Positions 20,672-30,290 of a DNA stretch of 37,010 nt are shown piece by piece. Below the pieces are notes generated by a model. That model was not told the origin of the DNA. It ran no database searches and saw only the letters and a list, made by a program, of their open reading frames with translations. The stretch is from assembly GCA_003427395.1 (NCBI GenBank), contig BFEA01000010.1, forward strand, positions 4,777,666-4,814,675, in the 5' to 3' direction. A program made the translations under genes and the position numbers. The stretch is from Chara braunii. Lineage: Eukaryota > Streptophyta > Charophyceae > Charales > Characeae. The first letter of the stretch is position 1. Every line of letters starts with the position of its first letter.

Positions 20672-21639
20672 TCTGCAGAGTCGAGTGGAGTCTAGTAACA
20701 GCCGAGCTGTCATGCCAAAACAATCAACAAAGCAAAGCAGTAAATGCGAAACTCCTTCAAGGTGGACAAACATGCATTTGCACCACCCACTCTCAGAAGA
20801 CAACTTTCGAATGACATTTCACAGGATGAGGTTATCGTTTCCAACACGACAACGCCGAGAGACGAGCAATAGCCGAGACCTCGTAATCGTGGCGGACACG
20901 ACAAGACTACTAATAGTCGAGACCGCGTTATCATGTCCGACACGACAACCCGGATGGATATCAGTAATAATTCAGCTGTCGTTCAGAAACACATTCGACG
21001 GACAAATCCCCTTCGATCAACACTGCACTAGATAGCATTGTCGTGTCAGACGCGACAACCCGGCACAACGACTGGTGGCAAAGACCCACCCCCTACGATT
21101 GTCGTGTCGAACACGACAAGAGCATCCTGAGGAGCATAGTGGCAAACACCCACCCCCTGCGATACGACCATGCCGGAGAGCGGGTTAATGAGTGGGCTGT
21201 CCCGGCGAGCAGGGAATGAGTCCTGTGAATTGAAGAAGCGGACGAGTACTTTTCTTCAGTGGCTGGCGGCATCGAGCCACAGAGTCTTCAGTGCGCAGGA
21301 CACATCCCCTCCTCGCCACGACAACTTCGGGCAGTGGCATTGAGGAACCCTTAGTGATTGTCGGGTCGAACACGACGCGCACTCATTTCCGGAACGGTCG
21401 TGTCAAACACGACGATGATTCTCTCGGTTTCGACGCGACAGTCCCTGAGGGCGGGTCGCTGCCTCCATTGGAGGTTGTCAATAACGACTCGTGGTGGAAG
21501 GGCGGGTATTTCTCTTTTTCAGAGAGTGCAGATTTTTTTCACACAGAAAGAAGCTCTTGCGCAAGATGGTCGTGTCGAACACGACGATGTATGTCGAGGT
21601 TGTTGTCCTGTTCGACACGACCTACCCCGGCATAAGGAC

Positions 21640-22290
21640 AAAATCCCTCGACTTCACAGTGCAAGATGTAGAAGCATGCACCATGCACGAACCCACCTGC
21701 GTCACAGTCCACAATAATAGAATGGGCTCAGATCAGAGAGCGAAACATTTTACATTTGCGCATGTGTCAGAAATCCATAGTACACTTTCGACAATTTCAG
21801 GTCTGCAGCACAAAAGCGGAAGGGGCTGTTTATGATACCGAAAAGACACAGAAGGCACGCGGATAATGTTGTAGTTGCCGCGACACATTCAAGAAATGCT
21901 TTGAAGGCACACATCACTGTAAACGTCCGACGCCAGAGACTGACAACGAAGCGGAAGACACTCTTCGCATGTACGAGCACAAATACACAGGAAAGAAATG
22001 TTTCGAAGGCATGCATCACTGTAAATGTTCAACGACCAGGCAACCGATCACTTGAAACGGCCTGTTGCCCCAGTCCAAGGTGACGAAAAGAAAGGGGAAG
22101 AGATTGTTTCCGATGCCAGAGATTGACAATGAAGCGGAAGAAAGTCAGAGGCAGGTCCGACAACAGAACTCGTAGAACGACCAAAAGGCAGGGTGCCATC
22201 TGTGCAGAACTCGTAGAACGACCGAAAGGCAGGGTGCCATTTGCGATCCCGAAGAAGCGACGCTCAACTTGCTGACGCCCAATGTTTAGA
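21640..22290. repeat. Diverged short repeats, no gene
   Basis: The motif CCAGAGAYTGACAAYGAAGC occurs near 21932 and 22113. ATCACTGTAAA occurs near 21914 and 22015. A 41-bp tandem pair (CAGAACTCGTAGAACGACC) starts at 22164 and 22205. No coding potential is supported. Confidence 0.6.
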
Positions 22291-22294
22291 ACAT

Positions 22295-23064
22295 CTACCG
22301 ATGACGGCGAGCTGTTGCAATCATGCAGTCATTAGCTGCTCGAACAGGACATCCGAACGTCAGACACAACGGCTCCTCGACAGAAGCATCATCCGCAAAC
22401 ATTGAAATGTATTTCATTCGCACAAAACTGGTCGTGCCGGCCAGAGACCTGCCTATGGCATCCCGTATAGATGACGCTTTTGTCTCAACTTCATGCCATG
22501 CGTCGACGTCGTCCACCTTACCCCCGATTGCCAAATCCCATCTCCTAGCGATCTCTCGTGTAACTAAACCCACCCCGCGTTTTCCTATCTCCAACTTGTT
22601 CCTGGACACGTACACCACAGCGTCTGTGAGGGTCCTACTATTGTTGGAACACGCTATGCAAAGGATCCTACAAAAGAAGAACTGTCCCATATGCAATCTG
22701 ACGCAGCAGTACGATACGACTCGAGGCGATAGCCCAGGAGATCGTAAAGGATACTGATCAAGAAACTGACAATGCCTGGCACATTTAGCAGCTCCCGTTT
22801 CAGTGAACGACACCATGTGCGAGGCGAGACAGTAATGTATCTACAGCCGAGGACGTTGAAATAACGACTAGAATTGAGTTTTTTGCACAGGTGTCGCAGA
22901 CGCACTGAACCTAGGACTTCATAGGGCACTGAGATAAGACTTCCGAACTCGAGCATATTAGTGAACTCATAGTCTTTCGCCCACGGGCACTCCTTCAGCA
23001 TCCTTTCCCACTGATGCTCTCCCCACGAGTCCAGGTGGTCATTCTTCCACGGGACGACCCTCAT
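22295..23064 (-). pseudogene. Unrecognised coding remnant
   Basis: Two overlapping - strand frames look protein-like. One (22654-23064) includes WERMLKECPWAKDYEFTNM and NSSRYFNVLGCRYITVSP. The other (22295-22816) includes KRGVGLVTREIARRWDLAIG and VDAWHEVETKASSIRDAIG. They may be one gene split by a frameshift near 22750, embedded in the palindrome array. No family recognised, and chance open frames are possible. Confidence 0.3.
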
Positions 23065-23379
23065 CCAGGGATCAGACTAGAAGTCCTCCCGAGTCGCCCC
23101 GTAGATTTCAGTGGACTCTCCACACCCACGCAAGCCCACCACGCACGGTGGAAAAGGGTAAGCCAAGTTCTCGTGCCGACCAGCAGGGGTGATCCAATCA
23201 GAGATGTCCATCGCGATATGCAAGCGCCCTGCACGACACAATGAAGAAATCAGCAATAGCTAGCAGGAAGAATCCCACTGCTCCAAGGAGTAGGGACAAG
23301 GTTTGCGAACACAGACTCGGAACCGAACAACGCTGGAAACATGTTCTGCACTGGCAGTTGTAAACATGTTCTGCATGGC

Positions 23380-23935
23380 AACCGCACGACCAACGCTCGA
23401 CCTTATGTTGCTGCAGGGATGGGTGACACTCAAATTTCGACAGGGTGCTGCTACTGTCGTGTCGAACTCGACAACCACCGCACAACACTCAGGTGAGATG
23501 CCAGAGGCCCCCGGTCTTCGCCTTCGACATTTCGACCGCCCCTGGATCGTCAGCGCAAAGCGTCCATTCGGAATGGCGACATCTCGAGCCTCACAACCGC
23601 ATCCCGGTGGTTGTCGAGTCGAACACGAAGACCGCCCGGCAACATGTCGCACCCCAACTGCACGACCAATGCACGACCTTATGTTGCGGGAATGGGCGCC
23701 ATTCGAGTTTAGCCAAGGTGCTGCCACTGTCGTGTCGAACCCACAACCACCGCACAACATCCAGGTGAGATGCCACTGTCGTGTCGAACTCGACAACCAC
23801 CGCACAGCACTCAGGTGAGACGCCAGAGATCGTCGGCACAAAGCGCTCAATCGGGACGATGACATCTCGAGCCTCACAACATCCTGGTGGTTGTCGAGTC
23901 GAACACAAAGATCGCCCGGCAACATCTCGCACCCC
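23380..23935. repeat. Diverged 150-300 bp tandem repeats containing palindromes
   Basis: Blocks containing ACTGTCGTGTCGAACTCGAC, AACCACCGCACAACA and CAGGTGAGATGCCA recur near 23455, 23728 and 23775. GGTGGTTGTCGAGTCGAACA recurs near 23604 and 23886, and CCGGCAACAT follows each of the latter. This is an earlier, less regular part of the palindrome array. Confidence 0.65.
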
Positions 23936-24184
23936 AGGAGCTCGGGTCGGTGGTTGAAAGTGCGGTGTGGTTGTCCTGCATGGTTGTTGTACGGGGTTTG
24001 TTGGAATTTTGCCAGGGAGCCGTGATTTTCATGTCCAACCCAACAACCACCTCACTGTACTCACACGGAGTGGTCGTCGTGTGTGATTATCGAGTTCAAC
24101 ACGACGAGTGTGATCATCGAGTTCAACACGACGACTGCGGTCGATGTACGCACATCGTCGTGTGGACGACGTGGAAGCGCCGTC

Positions 24185-25128
24185 GTCGTGTTCAACACGA
24201 CAACTGACCAGACACCGGGCTCCGGTTGTCACTCTGAACACGACGACTTCGGAAAAACAAAGGTGTGGTCGTGCAGACGATGTTCGCCCCCGCGCACACA
24301 CCGTTGAAGACCCATCATCATGTTGAACACGACAACTGACGGGACACAAGGCTTCGGTTGTCGCGTTGAACACGACGACAACCGGCGGCTCTTCCACAGT
24401 GTAAGGGCGGGGGGGGAACATCGTCCACACGACGACCGCAACCTTGTTTCTCCTCTGTCGTCGTGTTCAACACGACAACTGACGAGACACCGAACTTCGG
24501 TTGTCGCGTTGAACACAACGACTACCGACGTGCCGGAAGCCGGTTGTCGTGTTGAACATGACGACTGCGGAGAAACAAGGGCGCGGTCGTCGAGCGGACG
24601 ATGTGCGCCCTCGCGCATACGCCGCGGAAGAGCCGTCGTCGTGTTCAACACGACAACCAATTTCTGGCGCGTTGGTAATTGTCGTGTTCAACGCGACAAC
24701 CGAAGGCTAGTGTCTCTTCAGTTGTCGTGTTCAACACGACGACGTCAGTATGTGGGGGGGCGCACATCGTCCTCTCGACGGCACCCTTGTTTCTCCGCAG
24801 TTGCCGCGTTGAACACGATGACTAGCGACGCGCCAGAAGTCGGTTGTCGTGTTGAACATGACAACTACGGAGAAAGCAGGGTGCGGTCGGCGGGGGGCGA
24901 TGTGCGCCCCGCTCATACATCGTGGAAGAGCCGCCGTCGTGTTGAACACGACAACTGACGACATTCATGGCTTCGGTTGTCATGTTGAACACGACGGCTC
25001 CCGACACACTAGGGTGCGGTCGTCGTGTTGAACACGATGGCTCCCGACACACTAGGGTGCGGTCGTCGTGTTGAACACGACGGCTCACGACACACTAGGG
25101 TGCGGTTGTCGTGTTGAACACGACAACC
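24185..25128. repeat. Groups of palindromes at exact 43-bp spacing with inverted intervening segments
   Basis: Palindrome centres fall in groups: 24193/24236; 24325/24368; 24468/24511/24554; 24646/24689/24732; 24811/24854; 24944/24987/25030/25073/25116. Within every group the step is exactly 43 bp, although the spacer sequences differ. The 75-100 bp segments between groups are copies of one sequence (GGAGAAACAAGG, then GGTCGTCG, then CGATGTGCGCCC, then GGAAGAGCC) that alternate forward, reverse, forward, reverse, forward. The last three units (25031-25116) are near-identical 43-bp tandem repeats. Confidence 0.9.
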
Positions 25129-25290
25129 ACAGCGCATCCCCCACGTATGCAGCGGGGAGGAGTCATCGTCGGGCATCGCCCGCGACAATACTCTCGCTGG
25201 TCATCGTGTTCGACACGAAGACGACGACATTACGCTTCCTTTGCAATGCCGTTCCTCGGGCGATTGTCGTGTTCGATTCGATAATCGCAG

Positions 25291-25640
25291 AGTTTGAAGT
25301 GCCACGTGGTGCGTGGTGATTGGAAATCATAGGATCCGGACGAATCCTCACCGTCTGTTCGCTGTGCTCGCCTCACAGAAAGTTGCTCCACGATCCGCAC
25401 TCTAACTCCCGCTCCGGACGAGCCTCCTCCACGCCTTTGGAACAGCGCTTGCGTCGCGGCGCGGTGAGAAATCACTCACTCTCCAACAGCCGACCCGACA
25501 GTGGGTGTCCGATAGGTCTTCGCCGCCGGCCCACTCGCTCTCTTCTTTCACGCCCTCCTCCTCTCTTGCGCTCACGGACTCCCAACAGCTCTGTCGGCCC
25601 CAATCACTCTCTTCTCTCACATGAAACAAAGAATACCTAA
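25291..25640. other. No gene seen
   Basis: GC-rich, pyrimidine-rich DNA with CTC/CTT-rich tracts (about 25540-25620). It lies between the last regular palindrome and the twin TATA strings. Open frames on both strands lack any recognisable motif. Confidence 0.4.
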
Positions 25641-25870
25641 TGGAGGAAGGCCATATCCTCCTTATATACTGTGCAGCATGTCCCCGGCCACAGCGTGACG
25701 ACCGTCAGATCGTGTCGAATCGATGGTGGCGATATCGACGCGCCGCAATCCAATTCCGACCTGCGCTGGAAATGGAAGAGGGGCCCCGTCGTCTTTATAT
25801 ACTCCGGAGCCCCTCCCGCGTTTCATCGACCGTCCGATCGCATCGACCCGACGGTGCCTGGAGCCTGTCC
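25640..25870 (+). promoter_or_regulatory. Twin TATA-like core promoters in a diverged duplication
   Basis: TTATATA at 25662-25668 and TTTATATA at 25794-25801 are 133 bp apart. Both are preceded by purine-rich DNA with GGAAG or GGAGG. About 30-55 bp after each comes a related string: CCGTCAGATCG with GATGGTGG, and CCGTCCGATCG with GACGGTGC. The DNA is otherwise GC-rich, so the TATA strings stand out. They lie at the far end of the palindrome array from the - strand gene. No downstream gene could be tied to them. Confidence 0.4.
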
Positions 25871-26035
25871 CCTTTCGCGGACCTTCAACCTTCCCGTCGT
25901 CGCATGCCTACGGTGCCAAACGGGGTGCCGATGGCTCGGTGCCACAAAGGGGGCACAAACGACTATTCTACTAGATGGCGCGACCCTCTTTTCGTGAGCA
26001 GATGTGCTGCGACGAGCGCTTTTGCGTTCACGTTC

Positions 26036-26185
26036 CCATCGTCGACGATCGAATGTGCTGGGGCGAACATTCGTCCATCAGACAAACTGCCACTAGCGAC
26101 GCAAAGCGGCTCCATCGTCGACGATCGCGTGCGCTGGGGCGAACATTCGTCCGTCGGACAAATTACTACTGGCGACAGGGGAGAC
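26036..26185. repeat. Tandem pair of about 77 bp carrying a perfect 12-bp palindrome
   Basis: CATCGTCGACGATCG occurs near 26038 and 26114. Each is followed by GCTGGGGCGAACATTCGTCC and a CAGACAAACT- or CGGACAAATT-like tail. ATCGTCGACGAT is a perfect palindrome. The two copies have diverged only slightly. Confidence 0.8.
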
Positions 26186-26429
26186 GTAAAGCGGGTGCTG
26201 CGCTAATTGGCGATCTGCTTCTCAAAAGATCGTGGTCCATTGCCCAGGTAACTTACCCACTATCTGAAATGTCTATCATGAATATTGCTGTGCTTGGGAA
26301 GGGTCCATGCAAGTTGTCGATCTCAACGATCAACGGTCACGATCTGTCCTTTGATTTTGACGACGTCAACAAAGACCCCGCATTGCAGCTCCTGTTGCTT
26401 GATGTGACCCCTCTAACCTCAGTACACCA

Positions 26430-27190
26430 CTGTGCTCGTCGTGTCAGACCCGATAATGCCCGGATTGTCTGATGCTCAAAGATATCTATATGTAGAATTG
26501 CAATGCACCAAGATGAAAATTTCGTCAGCCGTCACGATGACCGATTGTATGGTCGTCGTGTCCAACCCGATAATCGACGGTTCCAGGTGCCCGAAAAGTC
26601 CGCTGCATGCAATGGTCATCGTGTCCAACCCAATGACCACTTACATGGTCCTCGTGTCCAACCCGACAATCAGACGTTCAAGGTGCCCAGAAAGTCCAGT
26701 GATGACGTCCTCGTCGAGTCGAACTCGATGACCATCACGTCGAGCTGCCCGGCGACCATCCCCTAACAACCTCTGCATGACGTNNNNNNNNNNNNNNNNN
26801 NNNNNNNNNNNNNNNNNNNNNNNNNNNNNNNNNNNNNNNNNNNNNNNNNNNNNNNNNNNNNNNNNNNNNNNNNNNNNNNNNNNNNNNNNNNNNNNNNNGT
26901 TGCGGTATTACCCGATCTGAAACTCTTCAAGAAAGTCCAGTGATGACGTCCTCGTCGAGTCGAACTCGATGACCATCACGTCGAGCTGCCCGGTGAGCGT
27001 CCCCTTACAACCTCTGCATGACGTTGCGGTCGTGCGCGATCTGAAACTCTTCGGCCGCTCGACTTTCGTCGTCTCCAAAATACAACCTGCCAAACAGTCA
27101 TGTCGCCGGGCAATTGTCAGTCAACATATGACATCACTTCCTCCTGTGCATGCCATGGTCATCGTGTCCAACCCGATGACCGGGGGTGCA
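26430..27190. repeat. Second palindrome cluster (variant core TCGTGTCCAACCCGA) with tandem duplication across an assembly gap
   Basis: Variant dyads lie near 26443, 26563, 26625, 26657, 26718, 26962 and 27169. A block containing TGATGACGTCCTCGTCGAGT and ACTCGATGACCATCACGTCG is present at about 26689-26782 and again at about 26931-27025, one on each side of the gap. The core differs from the first array, but outer arms such as GGTCATCG...CGATGACC (27157-27181) keep the dyad symmetry. Confidence 0.8.
26784..26898. other. Assembly gap (115 N)
   Basis: A run of N inside a tandem duplication. The true length and copy number here are unknown. Confidence 0.99.
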
Positions 27191-28700
27191 CGGTGCCCGC
27201 AAGGTGCCCAAACAAACACAGCGTGAGGTGGTTGTTACATCTAGACACGTGATTGCCAGCCATGCGACTGACTGTGCGTCGTGGTCAGTCCCAAAACTGA
27301 AGATTGACTCACCGTATAAGGTGCCTGACCGAAGGTGGGGCAAATATTGGTCAAGCAATGACATTGCACATTCTGTGTATCTAGAAACCACAGCCTTCCA
27401 TGTTCAAGGGACTTGTGGGCCTTCGAGGAGAACATGTCTCGGCATTCTTATGTCTCTTCTGTGTTGTCTTTTTATGGATAGCGTATCAACTGTATAGCAT
27501 ATGTGCATCGACATTCTTATGTCTCTTTTGTGCTGTCTTTTGATGGATAGAGGATCAACTGTATAGCATATGTGCATCATGGTCAATCCGAGGAGTGAAG
27601 ACTTCCTTACCCTATCAGGTGCCTAACCTGCCATTTGTGCATAGTCGTTAATCCCAAAGACTGCCTCAGCCTACCAGGTGCCTAAGGAGCGACAAATGCT
27701 GGACATACAGTCCCCTACTAGTGTAGTGTCAAGTGCCGAACCTTCCATGTTCGAGGGAATGACAACCTTCGAGAATACTTTCTGTCTATGGAAACTGTCG
27801 TGTGTCCCCTATGAGGATACAGTCCCCTACTAGCGACAAATGTTGAACAAAAACTGGAGACTGCATCACCCTATCAGGTGCCTCATGTGCGGTGTGTGCA
27901 TGGTAGTCAGTCCCGAAGACTGCAAACTGCCTCAGCCTATCAGGTGCCTAACCGAAGGAGCGGCAAATGCTGGACATGCGTCTACTGTAGTATCAGGTGC
28001 CTAGCCTATCGGCAAATGTTGGCAAATGCTGGACATGCGTCTACTGTAGTATCAGGTGATTACCGACATTCGAGGATACTCTATGTCTGTGGAAGCTGTC
28101 GCGTGTCCCCTACAATAGTGCTTTTGGTGGTCCGAACATGAAACTGCCGACTGTTTGGCACATACAGAAGGTTCTCAAAGCGAAGTGTGCCAACAACGTG
28201 CCAACGTTGTCGGTAATCTGCACAATGCGTTTAGAAGTCGTCGTGCCAACAACGTGCCGTGTGTGCATGGTAGTCAGTCCCGAAGACTGCAAACTGCCTC
28301 AGCCTACCATGTGCCTAACCGAAGGAGTGACAAATGTTGGACATGCGTCTACTATAGAATCAGGTGCCTAGCCTTCCACGTTCGAGGGAACGACGACATT
28401 CGAGGATACTCTGTCTGTGGAAGCTGTCGCGTGTCCCCTACAATAGTGTTTTTGGTGGTCCGAACATGGAACTACCGACTGTTTGGCACATACAGAAGGT
28501 TCTCGAAACGAAGTGTGGCGACAATGTGCCAATGTTGTCGGTAATCTGCGTGTCCCCTACAATAGTGCTTTTGGCGGTCCGAACATGGAACTGCCGATTG
28601 TTTGGCACATATAGAAGGTTCTCAAAGCGAAGTGTGGCAACAACGTGCCAATGTTGTCGGTAATCTGCACAATGCGTTTAGAAGTCGTCGTGTTCGACAC
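27190..28700. repeat. Complex tandem repeats marked by ATCAGGTGCCTA
   Basis: ATCAGGTGCCTA-like strings recur many times from 27618 to 28372. A unit of about 340-430 bp beginning GTAGTCAGTCCCGAAGACTG is present at about 27903-28240 and 28269-28695. A 120-bp sub-block (GTGTCCCCTACAATAGTG to GTCGGTAATCTGC) occurs three times: about 28103-28220, 28431-28549 and 28550-28670. A final 15-bp dyad (TCGTGTTCGACACGA) sits at about 28688-28702. No gene is supported. Confidence 0.75.
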
Positions 28701-28990
28701 GAGGGAGGTTGTGGAGTTACTGATGACTGTCTTCGAGAGCGATTCCGATCTAAGTTTCTGAACAGATTATAATGATAGGGTTTTATAGTTATGCTTTTGG
28801 CAACGGTGGCGTCATGAATTTCTAAGATTGGTTGTTTGTTTCTTCACCACAAGAATTTAATTGCCCTATTCAGTATTGCGTAGTCGGTATCCAACTCATG
28901 CGTTGGATAATTGACAACCTTTGACATTCATCTAGGAAAACACGGTGTTCCTACCTTCATAATATTAACCGACTTATTTGTCCTCGCAGA

Positions 28991-29605
28991 CACATTATGC
29001 CTTGGGGCACTTCGTATCGGAGAGCTGAATATCCAATGCCGACAAGTATGGACTGCGTGGCATCTAACATACTACTGGATGCGAATTGTCATCATGATGC
29101 GGATATGCACGACCTCGCTGTGTGCTCTCCACATTCTGAAGATGTGATTCGTGACAATATCTTCAGCTTCAACACGCCTGCTCGTAAGAGAACGAGAGAG
29201 TTTGAATTCGATATTGCTACTTGCGAGAGCAGCTCCCCTGTCGTTCAACGACCACGACCGACAATATCACCTGAATCCGATAATGCATGTCATAAAGCTG
29301 ATGACTGCGACACTGACATTTCAACATCTGATGTAGACCGCGTCTTATGGGTGCCCAGGGATTCACTCCAGGATCCTGAACATGATTCTTCCCACCATTA
29401 CGTTGACTTTCGACTTGCCAGAGAAAATGTGACCTCAATTGAGGAGATGGAAGAGGATGGGCGCTCGAGTGCTTCAATTTCTTCTAGTGCCGATAGTTCT
29501 CCTGATAAAGACAATCATCCATGCAATGATGATGTCAGCAACTTTGACAATTGTCAGCGAAATCATGACGCCAATGCTTTTAAATCAAAGTGGCTCCGAA
29601 CGTGA
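28991..29605 (+). CDS. Probable terminal exon of an acidic, Ser-rich protein
   Basis: A strong 3' splice acceptor (TTATTTGTCCTCGCAG, ending 28990) opens a frame that runs to TGA at 29605. It encodes about 200 residues, rich in Asp, Ser, His and Pro. There is a basic patch (PARKRTREFEFD) and an acidic Ser run (SSASISSSADSSPDKDN). Third codon positions are mixed, unlike the GC-rich Gypsy frames. No domain recognised; it is probably disordered and possibly nuclear. Upstream exons were not identified. If translation began inside, ATG at 28997 would be first. Confidence 0.5.
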   Translation, partial: HIMPWGTSYRRAEYPMPTSMDCVASNILLDANCHHDADMHDLAVCSPHSEDVIRDNIFSFNTPARKRTREFEFDIATCESSSPVVQRPRPTISPESDNACHKADDCDTDISTSDVDRVLWVPRDSLQDPEHDSSHHYVDFRLARENVTSIEEMEEDGRSSASISSSADSSPDKDNHPCNDDVSNFDNCQRNHDANAFKSKWLRT

Positions 29606-29746
29606 GCCTCAGCCTCTTCACTGGCATCATGAAGTTCAGAAATCAGTTTGTCCAAACGGGCGAGCAAAACTTGTTTCCGCTCTTTCACTTGCTGCTTCGT
29701 TCGGGGGTCAGGAGTCTCCTCATCAACAACAAACATGAGTGAGACT
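29563..29746 (-). CDS. Probable terminal exon encoding a coiled-coil C terminus
   Basis: On the - strand CTTCTCTTCTATCCAG (ending about 29747) is a good splice acceptor. The frame then reads FVVDEETPDPRTKQQ, KERKQVLLARLDKLISEL and HDASEEAEAHVRSHFDLK, ending at a stop at 29563. The heptad-like Leu/Ile spacing (LLARLDKLISEL) predicts a coiled coil. It overlaps the 3' end of the + strand exon by about 43 bp in convergent orientation. Family not recognised. Upstream exons would lie beyond 29830. Confidence 0.5.
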
Positions 29747-29835
29747 GGATAGAAGAGAAGAGGAATAAAATGTGTGAGCACCGAAAATTTCAGAGAATTC
29801 CAGAGAAAAGACATTGTGACGTGCATTTGCCGCAC

Positions 29836-30290
29836 AATAAATAATTAATTAACGATAATAAATTCCACGGCCGCACTGATCTACCACAACAAGATTTCAA
29901 AGAACCGAAGAAAAAAGAACAAATACAATTATTTCTATTTCTAACTATTGTTGTTCTTTGTCTGTCTGTGTGATGACGTCCTAAACAAGAGTGTACAGGT
30001 ACCACCTCATGCCCGTGTGATCAGATACACACACAAGTACACACAACACCACAACACAGCAAACGACAAAGTAAGTATGCCAACAATCAACAACAAACAA
30101 TTTGTCAGCACCCTTCTTCCTTTTGCTAAGTCAAGCCAGGTGTCAATGTGATGTTGCACCCCTCGTGACAGCTGGCACTACAGCTGTCTAATCATTCAAT
30201 CAGCCATACCGCCGTCGTCTTCGGAGTGCTGCTCTTACTTGGCAACCACCTGCCTGCCATGTGTCATCCCTGGCGTGCCAACACAACAGA
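29836..30290. other. No gene seen; AT-rich with CA-rich tract
   Basis: AT-rich DNA, including a stretch of ACACAC-like repeats near 30026-30060. It may be intron of the - strand coiled-coil gene, but I cannot place an exon. Confidence 0.4.

Larger units (their letters stand above)
20831..25290. repeat. Array of about 40 short dyad-symmetric motifs (core GTCGTGTTSAACACGAC)
   Basis: Clear centres include 20842, 20894, 20938, 21048, 21109, about 21368, 21404, 21575 and 21612; about 23463, 23611, 23733 and 23783; then a dense run from 24097 to 25116. Two further weaker copies lie near 25211 and 25274. The perfect form is 17 bp with a single non-pairing centre base. Some copies extend to 25 bp (25104-25128). 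Variants replace GTTSAAC by GTCGAAC or GTCNNAC. The array starts just upstream of the - strand fused gene. It resembles iteron, operator or parS-type binding-site arrays. Confidence 0.9.

Noticed and set aside
24083-25088. Long open frames on both strands through the palindrome array, with repeated peptides such as VVFNTT and SSCSTRQ
   Set aside because: The repeated peptides are translations of the palindrome itself in different frames and occur on both strands; no domain, start context or codon bias supports a protein.
24185-25128. CRISPR-like pattern of short palindromic repeats at regular spacing
   Set aside because: Repeats are only about 17 bp, spacers are related to one another and partly inverted, and the window is eukaryotic; no cas genes are present.
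20671-28702. Terminal inverted repeats and target-site duplication of a DNA transposon carrying the fused gene
   Set aside because: I compared the 12342 junction with the far side of the array and found no matching inverted end by eye; left as an open question rather than a feature.
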